In this document: positions 1-7,022 of the stretch, piece by piece
Layout of the letters: each line of letters begins with the position of its first letter
Position numbering within the stretch: position 1 is the first letter of the stretch
Source of the DNA: JABHIE01 sp964584805
GTDB lineage: Bacteria; Planctomycetota; UBA1135
Assembly: GCA_964584805.1 (NCBI GenBank)
Contig: CAZPAY010000023.1
Coordinates: 1-32,224 of the forward strand
Direction of reading: 5' to 3'
Length of the DNA: 32,224 nucleotides
Notes under the pieces: model-generated
Told to the model about the DNA's origin: nothing
Databases searched by the model: none
The model's input: the letters and a program-made list of their open reading frames with translations, nothing else
Program-made: the position numbers and the translations under genes

Positions 1-2
1 CA

Positions 3-95
3 ATGGCGACTCATCCCGTCAAACTGTCGTCGACCGCGAAGCTGGGCAATACCTTTAACTTCGAAACCTTGCACCCGGCAGGTAAAGCTGCTTAA
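3..95 (+). CDS. Possible 3' end of an upstream gene (fragment)
   Basis: An open frame enters from the left edge and stops with TAA at 93-95. Its last residues include KLGNTFNFETLHPAGKAA, which faintly resembles a beta-strand motif (LG-TF) of planctomycete secreted-protein C-terminal domains. Codon third positions are GC-rich like the main part of the window and unlike the AT-rich sequence that follows. A second frame (2-58) is also open and cannot be excluded. The gene is not identified. Confidence 0.2.
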   Translation: MATHPVKLSSTAKLGNTFNFETLHPAGKAA

Positions 96-181
96 ATAAA
101 GTGTCCACTGAATGGGGTAAGCTCAGTTCCCACCTAAAGTAGAGACAGTTTGAAATATAAATCTCAAATTCATTTAATTTG

Positions 182-187
182 TATACT
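182..187 (+). promoter_or_regulatory. Possible -10 box for the sigma-factor gene
   Basis: TATACT lies 12 bases before the ATG at 200, within an AT-rich stretch. No convincing -35 is seen at the normal distance. If this box is used, the transcript would start only a few bases before the ATG and would be nearly leaderless. This fits the lack of a Shine-Dalgarno sequence there. Confidence 0.3.
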
Positions 188-199
188 ATTCTAGTTCTC

Positions 200-892
200 A
201 TGGCTTTTTCAAACCACATCGATGCAGCACAATTTGCTTCAAACCAATTAGGCCCACACAGTGCCGCCATTTTTGCGACGAAACAATCACAAGCGGTTTT
301 TTACAAGCGCTTGGGGCGATTTGCTGACTTTGAAGATGCGTTGTTAGGGACGGTTTATGAAGCTTCCTTAGACGACATTAATATTTCAAACGAATTTTTT
401 TCTTACTTTATAGAAGACCTTCTACGTATCGGTTCTGGATCGGAAGCAGCTGTTTGCCACACGTTAAACGACACTCACGACTTGGTTCAATCAGTTTTAT
501 CAAATGTCTGGAAAGATTTAGCAAAAATAGAATTTGAGACTCAAGGCAAATTCATATCTCTTATTATCCAACGATTGCGATGGAAATCTCTTGATCACAA
601 GAAATCAGCGCATTGTGGCAAAAGGCGAGATGATTTACGCCTTGCCTTTCAAGAGGAGATACACCAACCGACAATGAACAATGACCCTCTTGAGGAACAA
701 ATTTATAAAGAAGAGAAGGGTGAACTTTTGCTGCGAATAATGGAACTACCTGAAAATCATCGCACAGTTCTCAAAGCATACTTAAAGACCCAATCCAACG
801 AGGCTCTCGCTGACGAACTTAAGCTGTCGGCGACTAATTCCCAAAAGGCACTTAAGGCAGCACTTCAATATTTCTTTCGACACAACAAATAA
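200..892 (+). CDS. Probable ECF-type RNA polymerase sigma factor
   Basis: The protein has 230 residues from the ATG at 200. The middle (DLVQSVLSNVWKDL, then a helix ending RWKSLDHKK) matches the region 2 pattern of sigma-70 family ECF factors (DLVQEVF-RAW). The C-terminal part (LPENHRTVLKAYL, then NEALADELKLSATNSQKALKAAL) matches the region 4 helix-turn-helix. The N-terminal ~85 residues are not recognised and may be a regulatory extension. Base composition is clearly AT-richer than all genes to the right, suggesting a different origin. The 3' end overlaps the ZnuB-like gene on the other strand by 41 bases. No anti-sigma factor is visible. The fold assignment is moderately sure; the regulon is unknown. 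Confidence 0.6.
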   Translation: MAFSNHIDAAQFASNQLGPHSAAIFATKQSQAVFYKRLGRFADFEDALLGTVYEASLDDINISNEFFSYFIEDLLRIGSGSEAAVCHTLNDTHDLVQSVLSNVWKDLAKIEFETQGKFISLIIQRLRWKSLDHKKSAHCGKRRDDLRLAFQEEIHQPTMNNDPLEEQIYKEEKGELLLRIMELPENHRTVLKAYLKTQSNEALADELKLSATNSQKALKAALQYFFRHNK

Positions 893-1733
893 ACAGCACC
901 CAGCCCAAGCCCACGACCAAGCAAATCAAACTCGCGGCTGAGCCAAAGGGTAAATCTAGCATCACCGAAGCCGGCCAACTGACGATGACCGAAGTCAAAC
1001 TCAGCAGCATCGTCCGCCGCAAATATGGAATCACACCTGCCTTTCCTGGCACTGCGAAAAGTGGTGGTAGAAACAGCAAGGCAAACACCAACATCGGGCC
1101 GATGGTGACAATGCCACCGCCCACGGCGGCACCGACGAGAAGCACTTGCCCGCGCTCGGCTGTGGCGACGGAGTGGCCGAGGGTTACGGCTTGTTCCGGA
1201 TCAAATGCGACGAGGAGTAGCCAGCGCCACAAGATGAAAAGGCCGATGAGCACAAAAGCGCTGACGGCTAAGAGCGCGACCATGCCGTGCTCATCCAGCA
1301 ATATGATTTCGCCGCGCAGCAAGGTATCGGCGAGTTGTGCACCTGCCGGTGCCGCATTGAGCAAAAGCACGGTTATGGCAAGTGCAAGGCTAAACCCAGC
1401 TGCCATGATGGCTTGCTTGTGATCACGGAATCGCGAGGAAAGCCCCGCAAAGACCCCTAAAGCCAGCGCTGCCGCACACGCAGCAAACGCAAAGGAATAA
1501 AGCATCGGCGGATGCCCATGATGCAAAAACTCTTCTTGCACACTCGGAAACCAAGGAACCAAAAACAACCCCAAGGCCAAACCCGCGGCTGAGAACTGCG
1601 GCACGGCCACGCCAAGCAAAGCCGACCGTCGCATAAACAGCAACGCCCCCACCAAGGGCAAAACAACAGCCGCCGCAAGCGAGGCCAAAATGCCTTCGCG
1701 GAGGAGCTCCCACCAGAAAAGGAAATCACTCAT
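852..1733 (-). CDS. znuB: Metal ABC transporter permease (ZnuB/ABC-3 family)
   Basis: This is the membrane subunit of a zinc or manganese importer: 293 residues with about eight hydrophobic segments and the ABC-3 family pattern of small residues (VGAAVGGGIVTIGPMLVFAL near residue 205). The start MSDFLFWWEL is preferred over an upstream ATG because it overlaps the ATPase stop by only 8 bases, as expected for translational coupling. The last dozen residues (CCVERNIEVLP) are encoded inside the opposite-strand sigma gene and do not look like family sequence, so the stop codon seems borrowed from the neighbour. It acts with the ATPase and binding protein encoded upstream. The family is clear; zinc rather than manganese is inferred from the neighbours. 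Confidence 0.88.
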   Translation of the reverse strand: MSDFLFWWELLREGILASLAAAVVLPLVGALLFMRRSALLGVAVPQFSAAGLALGLFLVPWFPSVQEEFLHHGHPPMLYSFAFAACAAALALGVFAGLSSRFRDHKQAIMAAGFSLALAITVLLLNAAPAGAQLADTLLRGEIILLDEHGMVALLAVSAFVLIGLFILWRWLLLVAFDPEQAVTLGHSVATAERGQVLLVGAAVGGGIVTIGPMLVFALLFLPPLFAVPGKAGVIPYLRRTMLLSLTSVIVSWPASVMLDLPFGSAASLICLVVGLGWVLFICCVERNIEVLP

Positions 1734-2358
1734 TGCAGATGGCTCCTTCTCCAACGACCCAATGCATCGAATCACTCGGCCAGCCTTCATGCTCATGCGT
1801 GGCGATTACTAGCGCGGTGCCGCTGTCGCGCAGCTCATGCAAACTTTCGTTGTAGCGTTTGCGCGAAGCCGCATCGAGCGCGGTGGTCGGCTCGTCCAAA
1901 ATCAAAACCTGAGGTTTGGCACACATCGCACGCGCCAATAAAACGCGCTGTTTTTGCCCACCCGACAACTCAGCGAAAAGGCGCTCGGCATAGTCATCGA
2001 GCCCCACGCGTTTTAGGTTTGTGGCGATTTGCACACGGTCGCCATCTGCTTCGCGTTGAAACAACTTCTTGCCATGCCACAAACCCATCTTGACGACATC
2101 CGCCACGGTGAGTGGAAAGACAGCATCGAGTGATGCAGCCTGAGGCAGGGAAGCCAATCGTAAATCATTTGCAGTATTGCGGCGCCCCGCCACGAGCGGC
2201 AACGAGCCAATCATCGAGCGCAAGAAAGTCGACTTGCCCGCGCCATTAGCCCCATGCAGGATATGCCAATCTCCGGCCGAAACGGTGAAATCGACCTGGC
2301 TCAAAACCGCACGACCCCGATAACCGAGGTCGGCGGCGTGAAGGGAAAGCAAACTCAC
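1726..2358 (-). CDS. znuC: Metal ABC transporter ATP-binding protein (ZnuC-like)
   Basis: This is the ATPase subunit of the importer, 210 residues. Walker A GANGAGKST is near residue 36, the signature LSGGQKQR near 128, Walker B VLILDEP near 148 and the switch histidine in IATHEH near 186. The GTG start at 2358 is chosen because its G is the last base of the ZnuA stop (TAGTG overlap) and a strong GAGGAGG ribosome-binding site lies just before it. A longer frame upstream would run into the binding-protein gene. It is short for the family because there is no C-terminal extension. All catalytic motifs are intact. Confidence 0.92.
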   Translation of the reverse strand: MSLLSLHAADLGYRGRAVLSQVDFTVSAGDWHILHGANGAGKSTFLRSMIGSLPLVAGRRNTANDLRLASLPQAASLDAVFPLTVADVVKMGLWHGKKLFQREADGDRVQIATNLKRVGLDDYAERLFAELSGGQKQRVLLARAMCAKPQVLILDEPTTALDAASRKRYNESLHELRDSGTALVIATHEHEGWPSDSMHWVVGEGAICNE

Positions 2359-3308
2359 TAGCCCTCCTCTTGGAGATTGCGTTGCTTGGCTGTGGGAAAC
2401 GAGGGCTCTTCCAGACCCCAAGCTTGGGCGGCAGCCGTGACGAGCTCGTGCATCCAATCAAGATACCCTTGCTTGCCCGACATGCTGGCGATTTTGACGA
2501 CCGCAACTTCTGTAATCCGCGGGAGGTTACCCAACTTAGATTCGCTGTACCACGGCTCGAGTAACAACAGCTTGACTTTTCGCTGTTGCATGGATTTCGC
2601 CAATTGCGCCAAATGCCTCGTGGTGGGCGGCATCCCGGGTTTAGGCTCGACTTCGCCAAGGATGACGAAGCCAAACGCGTCAGCAAAATACGACCACGAG
2701 CGGTGATAAGTCACCACCGACTTCCCGCGTGCAGGCGCTAGCCAGCTTTGCCAATGGGAGATGCGTGCTGCGATTTTAGAATCCCATCCTTCCCAGTTGC
2801 GCGTGATGGAATCACGCGCATCAGGACGAAGACCGGTTAAGAATTCACGCACACCCACCGCGAATTTTCGCATCAATGCGGGGTTGGTATTCCAATGCGG
2901 ATTGCCGAGAGGGTGGACATCCACCCCCGCACCGCGGCTCAGTTGAGTGGGCACTTCAAGCGGCTTGCCGATGAAATCGCCACCCACTAAATGGCGGCTG
3001 CCGCCCGTCGAAACATCCGTCGCGCCACGGCCCAAATCAGCGCGACCGACCTTTTCGAGGAGAGCCGGTAAATACGCGTGTTCAAAACCCAGGCCCATCG
3101 AGACCAAGGCATCGGCGCGTTTGAGTTTGAGCAACATCGACGCCTTGGGCATCACCTTGTGCGGATCGACCGCGCCTGGAGTCAGCATCTTGACCTCGAC
3201 CGCATCACCACCGATTTGCCGGACGACATCCGCCAAGTCGGGAGTGGTCGCGAGGATTTGCAGGGGGTCGACTACCGCTCCAAAGGCTAGTAAAAGAGGT
3301 AACAGCAT
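2358..3308 (-). CDS. znuA: Periplasmic zinc/metal-binding protein (ZnuA-like, cluster A-I)
   Basis: This is the solute-binding protein that delivers metal to the ZnuBC pair. A short hydrophobic leader (MLLPLLLAFGAVV) is followed by ILATTPDLADVVRQIGGD, typical of this family. Likely metal ligands are the His of VDPHKVMPK, the His of GNPHWNTNP and the His of VTYHRSWSYFADAFGF, with the acidic group of LLLEPWYSES as the fourth. The His/Asp-rich loop of Gram-negative ZnuA is absent. Start: ATG at 3308; a TTG three codons upstream is possible. It lies directly after the porin-like gene with no real gap. Metal specificity cannot be decided from sequence alone; zinc is favoured by the His-rich neighbours. 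Confidence 0.88.
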   Translation of the reverse strand: MLLPLLLAFGAVVDPLQILATTPDLADVVRQIGGDAVEVKMLTPGAVDPHKVMPKASMLLKLKRADALVSMGLGFEHAYLPALLEKVGRADLGRGATDVSTGGSRHLVGGDFIGKPLEVPTQLSRGAGVDVHPLGNPHWNTNPALMRKFAVGVREFLTGLRPDARDSITRNWEGWDSKIAARISHWQSWLAPARGKSVVTYHRSWSYFADAFGFVILGEVEPKPGMPPTTRHLAQLAKSMQQRKVKLLLLEPWYSESKLGNLPRITEVAVVKIASMSGKQGYLDWMHELVTAAAQAWGLEEPSFPTAKQRNLQEEG

Positions 3309-3310
3309 CG

Positions 3311-4495
3311 TTACCAATCAAGCCCGTGGCGGTGCTTGCCCATGAAAACCGACCATTGAACCGTTGCGAGCCAAGCCGTGTCGGTGGCTGGTTCATCAAT
3401 CTGCTCCATCGCAAAACGCACGCGGTTGAATTCGCTGAAGTGCCGACTTACGGCTACTCCATAACGGTAAGCCGAGGTGAGAGCTTCATTGCTTTCAGTC
3501 TCCCACCACCCCACATGTGCGGCGGCCGACCACTCTTTACTGAAACCATGCTCGGCGACCATCCACGCGCCTTGCGGCTCGGAACGCTCGACTTCAAAAG
3601 TCTGCGCCGCGCCCTCAGCGTGAGCGTGATCTTGCGCGTGATTCCAATACTCAAGGCTGAATTGCTTCCAACTCTCATCGCTGACCGATGCCACCTTAAA
3701 AGACAAATCTGCGCCTAAGGTTTGCGAGCCAAGACCCATCGCGCGACCACTGGCGTATTGCGCATCGCTCGCGTCGAGCTCGTTTTCCCAATCGGCAAAC
3801 ATCCCTGCCGAACTTCCTAAATACGAAAGGCCCCATTGCCACCATCCGTTTTCGCCAAGGTCATATTGCGACGCCAGCCGCCCTGAGAATATCCAGTTAT
3901 CAAAGCCCTTGCGCCCTCTCGAACCGGAGTGCACGCCCACATGATCATGCTCATCACCGGCCAAATCGACGGTGTGCCCATCGCTGCCGTGGCTATGCGC
4001 ACCGGCTTTGGCCCAAGCGCCGAGAGAAAAACGGATGGGCGCATCGCCGAGAGCAAACCACTTATGCACCTCGAGGCCTTCCCCCCGCAAATGCCCGCCA
4101 AAGAGCCCCAAGCGCACAGGATCGCCAAACGGGACCGCCATGTCATGACTATGGGTTGTATTGAGCTTGCCTAAATCCATGTTCATGCGACCAGCACGAA
4201 TCTCCCAGCCGTCGCCCAGCCCGTCAAAAATCAGGACGGCTTCCGGCACTTCGAGCTCATGTGCTCCGGGGAATTCGATGATTGCAAAGGCCCGCGCTAA
4301 CGGGTCGATGCGCGACGAAATCGACAGCTCTGCCATTTGCAGATTGGCGGTGCTGCCGTTGCTCTCGTGCGTAGTAAACGCACTGTCTAAAACAAAGCCA
4401 AACTCGGGTTGAACCCCGGCGGACGAATCAAAACTCTGCGCATTTAAGCCCGCGCAGAAAAGGGCAATGAAAAGGGTAGAAACGAAATGTTTCAT
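3311..4495 (-). CDS. Histidine-rich outer-membrane porin-like protein, probably for zinc
   Basis: 394 residues. The ATG at 4495 begins a clean signal peptide (MKHFVSTLFIALFCAGLNAQ) and is preceded by AGGAG at good spacing; the frame extends upstream without signal-peptide character. The rest has alternating aromatic and polar strands typical of a beta-barrel (for example RMNMDLGKLN, SLGAWAKAG) and ends in an aromatic residue (HRHGLDW), as outer-membrane proteins usually do. Histidine-rich loops (THSHDM, AHSHGSDGHT, DEHDHVGVH, DHAHAEG) could bind zinc at the cell surface. Its place directly before znuACB suggests the outer-membrane step of metal uptake. No TonB box or plug domain was recognised. 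An exact family name is not claimed. Confidence 0.7.
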   Translation of the reverse strand: MKHFVSTLFIALFCAGLNAQSFDSSAGVQPEFGFVLDSAFTTHESNGSTANLQMAELSISSRIDPLARAFAIIEFPGAHELEVPEAVLIFDGLGDGWEIRAGRMNMDLGKLNTTHSHDMAVPFGDPVRLGLFGGHLRGEGLEVHKWFALGDAPIRFSLGAWAKAGAHSHGSDGHTVDLAGDEHDHVGVHSGSRGRKGFDNWIFSGRLASQYDLGENGWWQWGLSYLGSSAGMFADWENELDASDAQYASGRAMGLGSQTLGADLSFKVASVSDESWKQFSLEYWNHAQDHAHAEGAAQTFEVERSEPQGAWMVAEHGFSKEWSAAAHVGWWETESNEALTSAYRYGVAVSRHFSEFNRVRFAMEQIDEPATDTAWLATVQWSVFMGKHRHGLDW

Positions 4496-4560
4496 GGAGG
4501 AATCTCCTGGTAAATGTTTGATGAGATGCCACAGCGTGAACTGTGGACAGAAAAATTCAA

Positions 4561-4902
4561 TCAAACAAAAATCGGAGGCCCGCGCAGAGGGTGGGCAGAT
4601 AGCCAATTAATTTGGCACTGCTCAACTTGGCTTACGCAAACGGCGCCAAAATCAACAACGCACGACGACACCAAAGTTACCCCATCAAAGGTCGCGGCGT
4701 TTGAATCGGCCAGCTTGCAATAGAGGCAGTCTAGGTGGGCTTCAAGCTCATGCTCAGCCTCACCCGACCCGTCAAAACCCGACGAATCATGATGCGCGCA
4801 ATCGTGCGCCGCCTCAACATGCTCAAGCGCGTGCACACCCGCAAAAAGCATCTGGGCTAGGAAGAGCCCAAGTACCCACAGCGGCGCGCGGTTGCGTGAC
4901 AT
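4561..4902 (-). CDS. Small secreted His/Cys-rich protein (DUF2946-like)
   Basis: 113 residues, first gene of the metal-uptake operon. An N-terminal hydrophobic leader (LWVLGLFLAQMLFAGVHA) is followed by a His/Glu-rich stretch (LEHVEAAHDCAHHD) and a CLYCK pair near residue 60. The end RGPPIF recalls the R-PP ending of DUF2946 proteins, which are often found beside copper or other metal genes; that family link is from memory and uncertain. A metal-binding or metal-handling role outside the cytoplasm is inferred from composition and position. It is 65 bases upstream of the porin-like gene, long enough for a separate start signal. Confidence 0.55.
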   Translation of the reverse strand: MSRNRAPLWVLGLFLAQMLFAGVHALEHVEAAHDCAHHDSSGFDGSGEAEHELEAHLDCLYCKLADSNAATFDGVTLVSSCVVDFGAVCVSQVEQCQINWLSAHPLRGPPIFV

Positions 4903-4913
4903 GGGGCTATTCT

Positions 4914-4937
4914 AACCCAAACCCAAACCCAAACCCA
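4914..4937. repeat. CCCAAA hexanucleotide microsatellite
   Basis: Three full CCCAAA units plus a partial fourth lie in the 74-base gap between the divergent starts of the metal-uptake operon and the DUF1028 gene. The run begins 12 bases outside the start codon at 4902, so on the minus strand it would lie in the leader or core promoter. Confidence 0.8.
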
Positions 4938-4949
4938 GTAGAAAGCATG

Positions 4950-4974
4950 ATGACCGTTATTGTGATACAGTCAT
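4950..4974. promoter_or_regulatory. Possible operator between divergent genes
   Basis: Five-base inverted arms (ATGAC and GTCAT) enclose an AT-rich 15-base centre containing GTTATTGTGATAC. Its size and position upstream of a metal-uptake operon would suit a Fur/Zur-family site, but it is not a clear match to known Zur boxes and the dyad is short. No Zur gene is in the window. Confidence 0.22.
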
Positions 4975-4976
4975 TC

Positions 4977-6419
4977 ATGGGCCGCATTGCGACTTTTCTG
5001 GCGGTATTCGCCATCCTGATGGGTCAAGTTTTCGCGACTTGGTCCATTGTTGTGGTCAACACGCGTACCGGTGAGGTGGCGGTCGCATCGATTACTTGCG
5101 TCGAAGGCATCAACCTCCGCAGCTGGACGCCGGTCATCCTCCCTGGGGTGGGCGCCGCTGCTGCGCAAAACATGCTTGACCGCTCGGGCAATCGCCTTTT
5201 GATCCACGACTTGATGCTTGAGGGCATGGCGCCCGACGACATCATTTTTGCGCTTGCCTCTCACGACACCGCGCACAACACGCGGCAATACGGCATCGTT
5301 GACTTGCAAGCACGCACCGCTTACTTCAACGGCACGAGTGCAGGTGATTACTACGGCGCGCGCAGTGGCAAAATCGGCGAGCTTGTTTATTCCATCCAAG
5401 GAAACGTACTCGCCGGCGCACCCGTTTTAGACGAGGCCGAATCTACGCTCATCTTGACGCCTGGTGATTTGTCTGAAAAACTCATCGCGGCCATGGAAGC
5501 CGCGGCCATCATGGGCGGCGACGGTCGATGTTCCTGCACAACGGGTCAAGCCGCTTCCTGCGGTTCACCCCCACCAGGGCCATTTAAATCTGGGCATGTC
5601 GGTTTCATGCTCATCGCGCGCATGGGCGAGGAAGCCCTGCCTTGCGTGCAATCAGGTTGCGCAAAGGGTGACTTTTATTGTGAGCTCAATCAACGCGACC
5701 TCATGGCTGCTGATGCCGATCCGATTTTGCTTTTACGCCAAGACTACGACAATTGGCGCGCGGGTTTGCAAGGTCGGGTGGACGCCATCCAGAGTGTGGT
5801 GCATGGCCCTGCCAATAATCGCATCGAGGCCTCAACGGCTGGCACCGAAATTTATCTCCTTGAGCTTTCGGATATCGACGGCAATATTCTCACGACTGGC
5901 GGCTCTTTGATTACACTCGCCCATCTCTCCGGAAGCACTGGAAACGCCACCCTGCAAAGCGTGACCGATCACAACGACGGCACCTACACCCTCGAAGTCG
6001 AGCCGGGGAACCAACCGGGCATTGAATCCTTTTCCTTCCAAGTAGATGACGGCACGCGCCCCGTTTTGCTCTGGCCCGCGCAGACGCTCACCCTTACGCC
6101 GGCTTTGATTGAGCCACAATTGGCCGCTGGGCAACTTGCCGAATTTACCGTTTGGGGAGCCGGAACGGCATCGAATACTACTTTTGCTTATTCCCTTACC
6201 GGGACTGGACCGACCGCCACGCCTTATGGATTGGTGGATTTATCACCGCCGATTTTTCTTCTGCCATCCGTAACCGCCGACCCTCTCACTGGTGACGCAA
6301 GCCTTCCCGTCAATGTCCCCGCAGGCGCATTCGGCATGAGCGTTTCCCTGCAAGCTGGTGTGATCGGCGCACTGGGGCAAGTTGTGCTGACGAATGCGCA
6401 CGCTTTGATTGTGCAATAA
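4977..6419 (+). CDS. Secreted DUF1028 protein (Ntn-hydrolase-like) with C-terminal beta-sandwich
   Basis: 480 residues. The ATG at 4977 gives an ideal signal peptide (MGRIATFLAVFAILMGQVFA) whose cleavage leaves TWSIVVVNTRTGEVAVAS, matching the start of DUF1028 proteins, where the first Thr or Ser is the presumed nucleophile. Two ATGs at 4947 and 4950 are alternative starts. DUF1028 continues through PGVGAAAAQNMLD, the TRQYGIVD strand and YSIQGNVLAG, to about residue 165. A Cys-rich insert follows (CSCTTG, CGSPPPG, CVQSGCAKGDFYC). The last ~100 residues (YSLTGTGPTATPYGLVDLSP and onward) form a beta-sandwich shared with the gene at the right end of the window. The substrate is unknown. Confidence 0.78.
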   Translation: MGRIATFLAVFAILMGQVFATWSIVVVNTRTGEVAVASITCVEGINLRSWTPVILPGVGAAAAQNMLDRSGNRLLIHDLMLEGMAPDDIIFALASHDTAHNTRQYGIVDLQARTAYFNGTSAGDYYGARSGKIGELVYSIQGNVLAGAPVLDEAESTLILTPGDLSEKLIAAMEAAAIMGGDGRCSCTTGQAASCGSPPPGPFKSGHVGFMLIARMGEEALPCVQSGCAKGDFYCELNQRDLMAADADPILLLRQDYDNWRAGLQGRVDAIQSVVHGPANNRIEASTAGTEIYLLELSDIDGNILTTGGSLITLAHLSGSTGNATLQSVTDHNDGTYTLEVEPGNQPGIESFSFQVDDGTRPVLLWPAQTLTLTPALIEPQLAAGQLAEFTVWGAGTASNTTFAYSLTGTGPTATPYGLVDLSPPIFLLPSVTADPLTGDASLPVNVPAGAFGMSVSLQAGVIGALGQVVLTNAHALIVQ

Positions 6420-6475
6420 GTAAGCCGTCTCTTTTTAGGTCACGGCTCCTTACACAGGCGCTTGAATCCTAAAAT

Positions 6476-6491
6476 GCTCTCTTAAAAGAGC
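6476..6491 (-). terminator. Weak hairpin at the end of the chorismate mutase operon
   Basis: On the minus strand a GCTCT/AGAGC stem with a six-base loop starts at the chorismate mutase stop and is followed by ATTTT. The stem is only 5 bp, so this is a weak candidate. Confidence 0.3.
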
Positions 6492-6766
6492 TACTTCTGA
6501 GCAGCCCGCGAAAAGGCAAGCACAGCGCGGAAGATGTCTTCCGTCGTGCACAAATCCAAACCGGCTTCACTGGCACGCTCGCAAATGCGGGTCAGGATTT
6601 CATTCTCGCGGGCTTGGTCGATTGCTGGCTCGTCGTCAGCACTGGCCGATTTTGCCCGAGCCGCCACCACAGACAACCGCGCGCGTTGCACGAGCAAGTC
6701 GAGCATTTTGTCATCGATGATGTCGATGAGTTTGCGGGCTTCGGTTAAAGGGTCGGATTCACTCAT
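6491..6766 (-). CDS. Chorismate mutase (AroQ class)
   Basis: A stand-alone 91-residue chorismate mutase, the usual size for one AroQ helical domain. It would convert chorismate to prephenate in the cytoplasm. Family pattern: LTEARKLIDIIDDKMLDLLVQRARLS at the start (conserved Arg of the first helix), then the Arg-Glu pair of IDQARENEILTRI near residues 53-54. The ATG overlaps the ferredoxin stop by 4 bases (ATGA), so it is translationally coupled. Its neighbours are a ferredoxin and a U32 protein rather than phenylalanine or tyrosine genes, which suggests prephenate is supplied for RNA modification (see findings). Confidence 0.87.
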   Translation of the reverse strand: MSESDPLTEARKLIDIIDDKMLDLLVQRARLSVVAARAKSASADDEPAIDQARENEILTRICERASEAGLDLCTTEDIFRAVLAFSRAAQK

Positions 6767-7008
6767 GTTTTGTCAACGCGGATGATATCAACCGGGCATC
6801 CTTCGGCGGCGTTTTCGAGGGCATCCGAATCCATAGCCAAACCCTTTGCGTGATGAAAGACACCGCGTTTTTCGCCATTAACCAAAACCGCCATGCCGTC
6901 TTCATTCATGAAGAAATAATCAGGGGCCGTTTCAGCGCAAAGTTGGCAGCCGATGCACTCAAACGCCTTATGGCGAATCATCAAATGCGCGCGATTGGCT
7001 TTAACCAT
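6763..7008 (-). CDS. Single-cluster ferredoxin
   Basis: 81 residues. Cys18, Cys21 and Cys24 (ECIGCQLCAETAPDYF) and Cys71 in EGCPVDIIRV are the four ligands of a one-cluster [4Fe-4S] ferredoxin. This is the short type with C-x2-C-x2-C and a distant C-P. An internal stretch between them (NGEKRGVFHHAKG) is longer than minimal. It is an electron carrier in the cytoplasm. It sits 14 bases after the U32 gene and overlaps chorismate mutase by 4 bases, so it probably serves the U32 protein. The partner assignment is inference. Confidence 0.85.
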   Translation of the reverse strand: MVKANRAHLMIRHKAFECIGCQLCAETAPDYFFMNEDGMAVLVNGEKRGVFHHAKGLAMDSDALENAAEGCPVDIIRVDKT

Positions 7009-7022
7009 GGCTGACTTTAGGC

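Noticed and set aside
4701..4946. N-terminal extension of the DUF1028 protein on the plus strand
   Set aside because: It would overlap the metal-operon gene on the other strand, has low-complexity Asn-Pro repeats from the CCCAAA microsatellite, and would hide a clear signal peptide.
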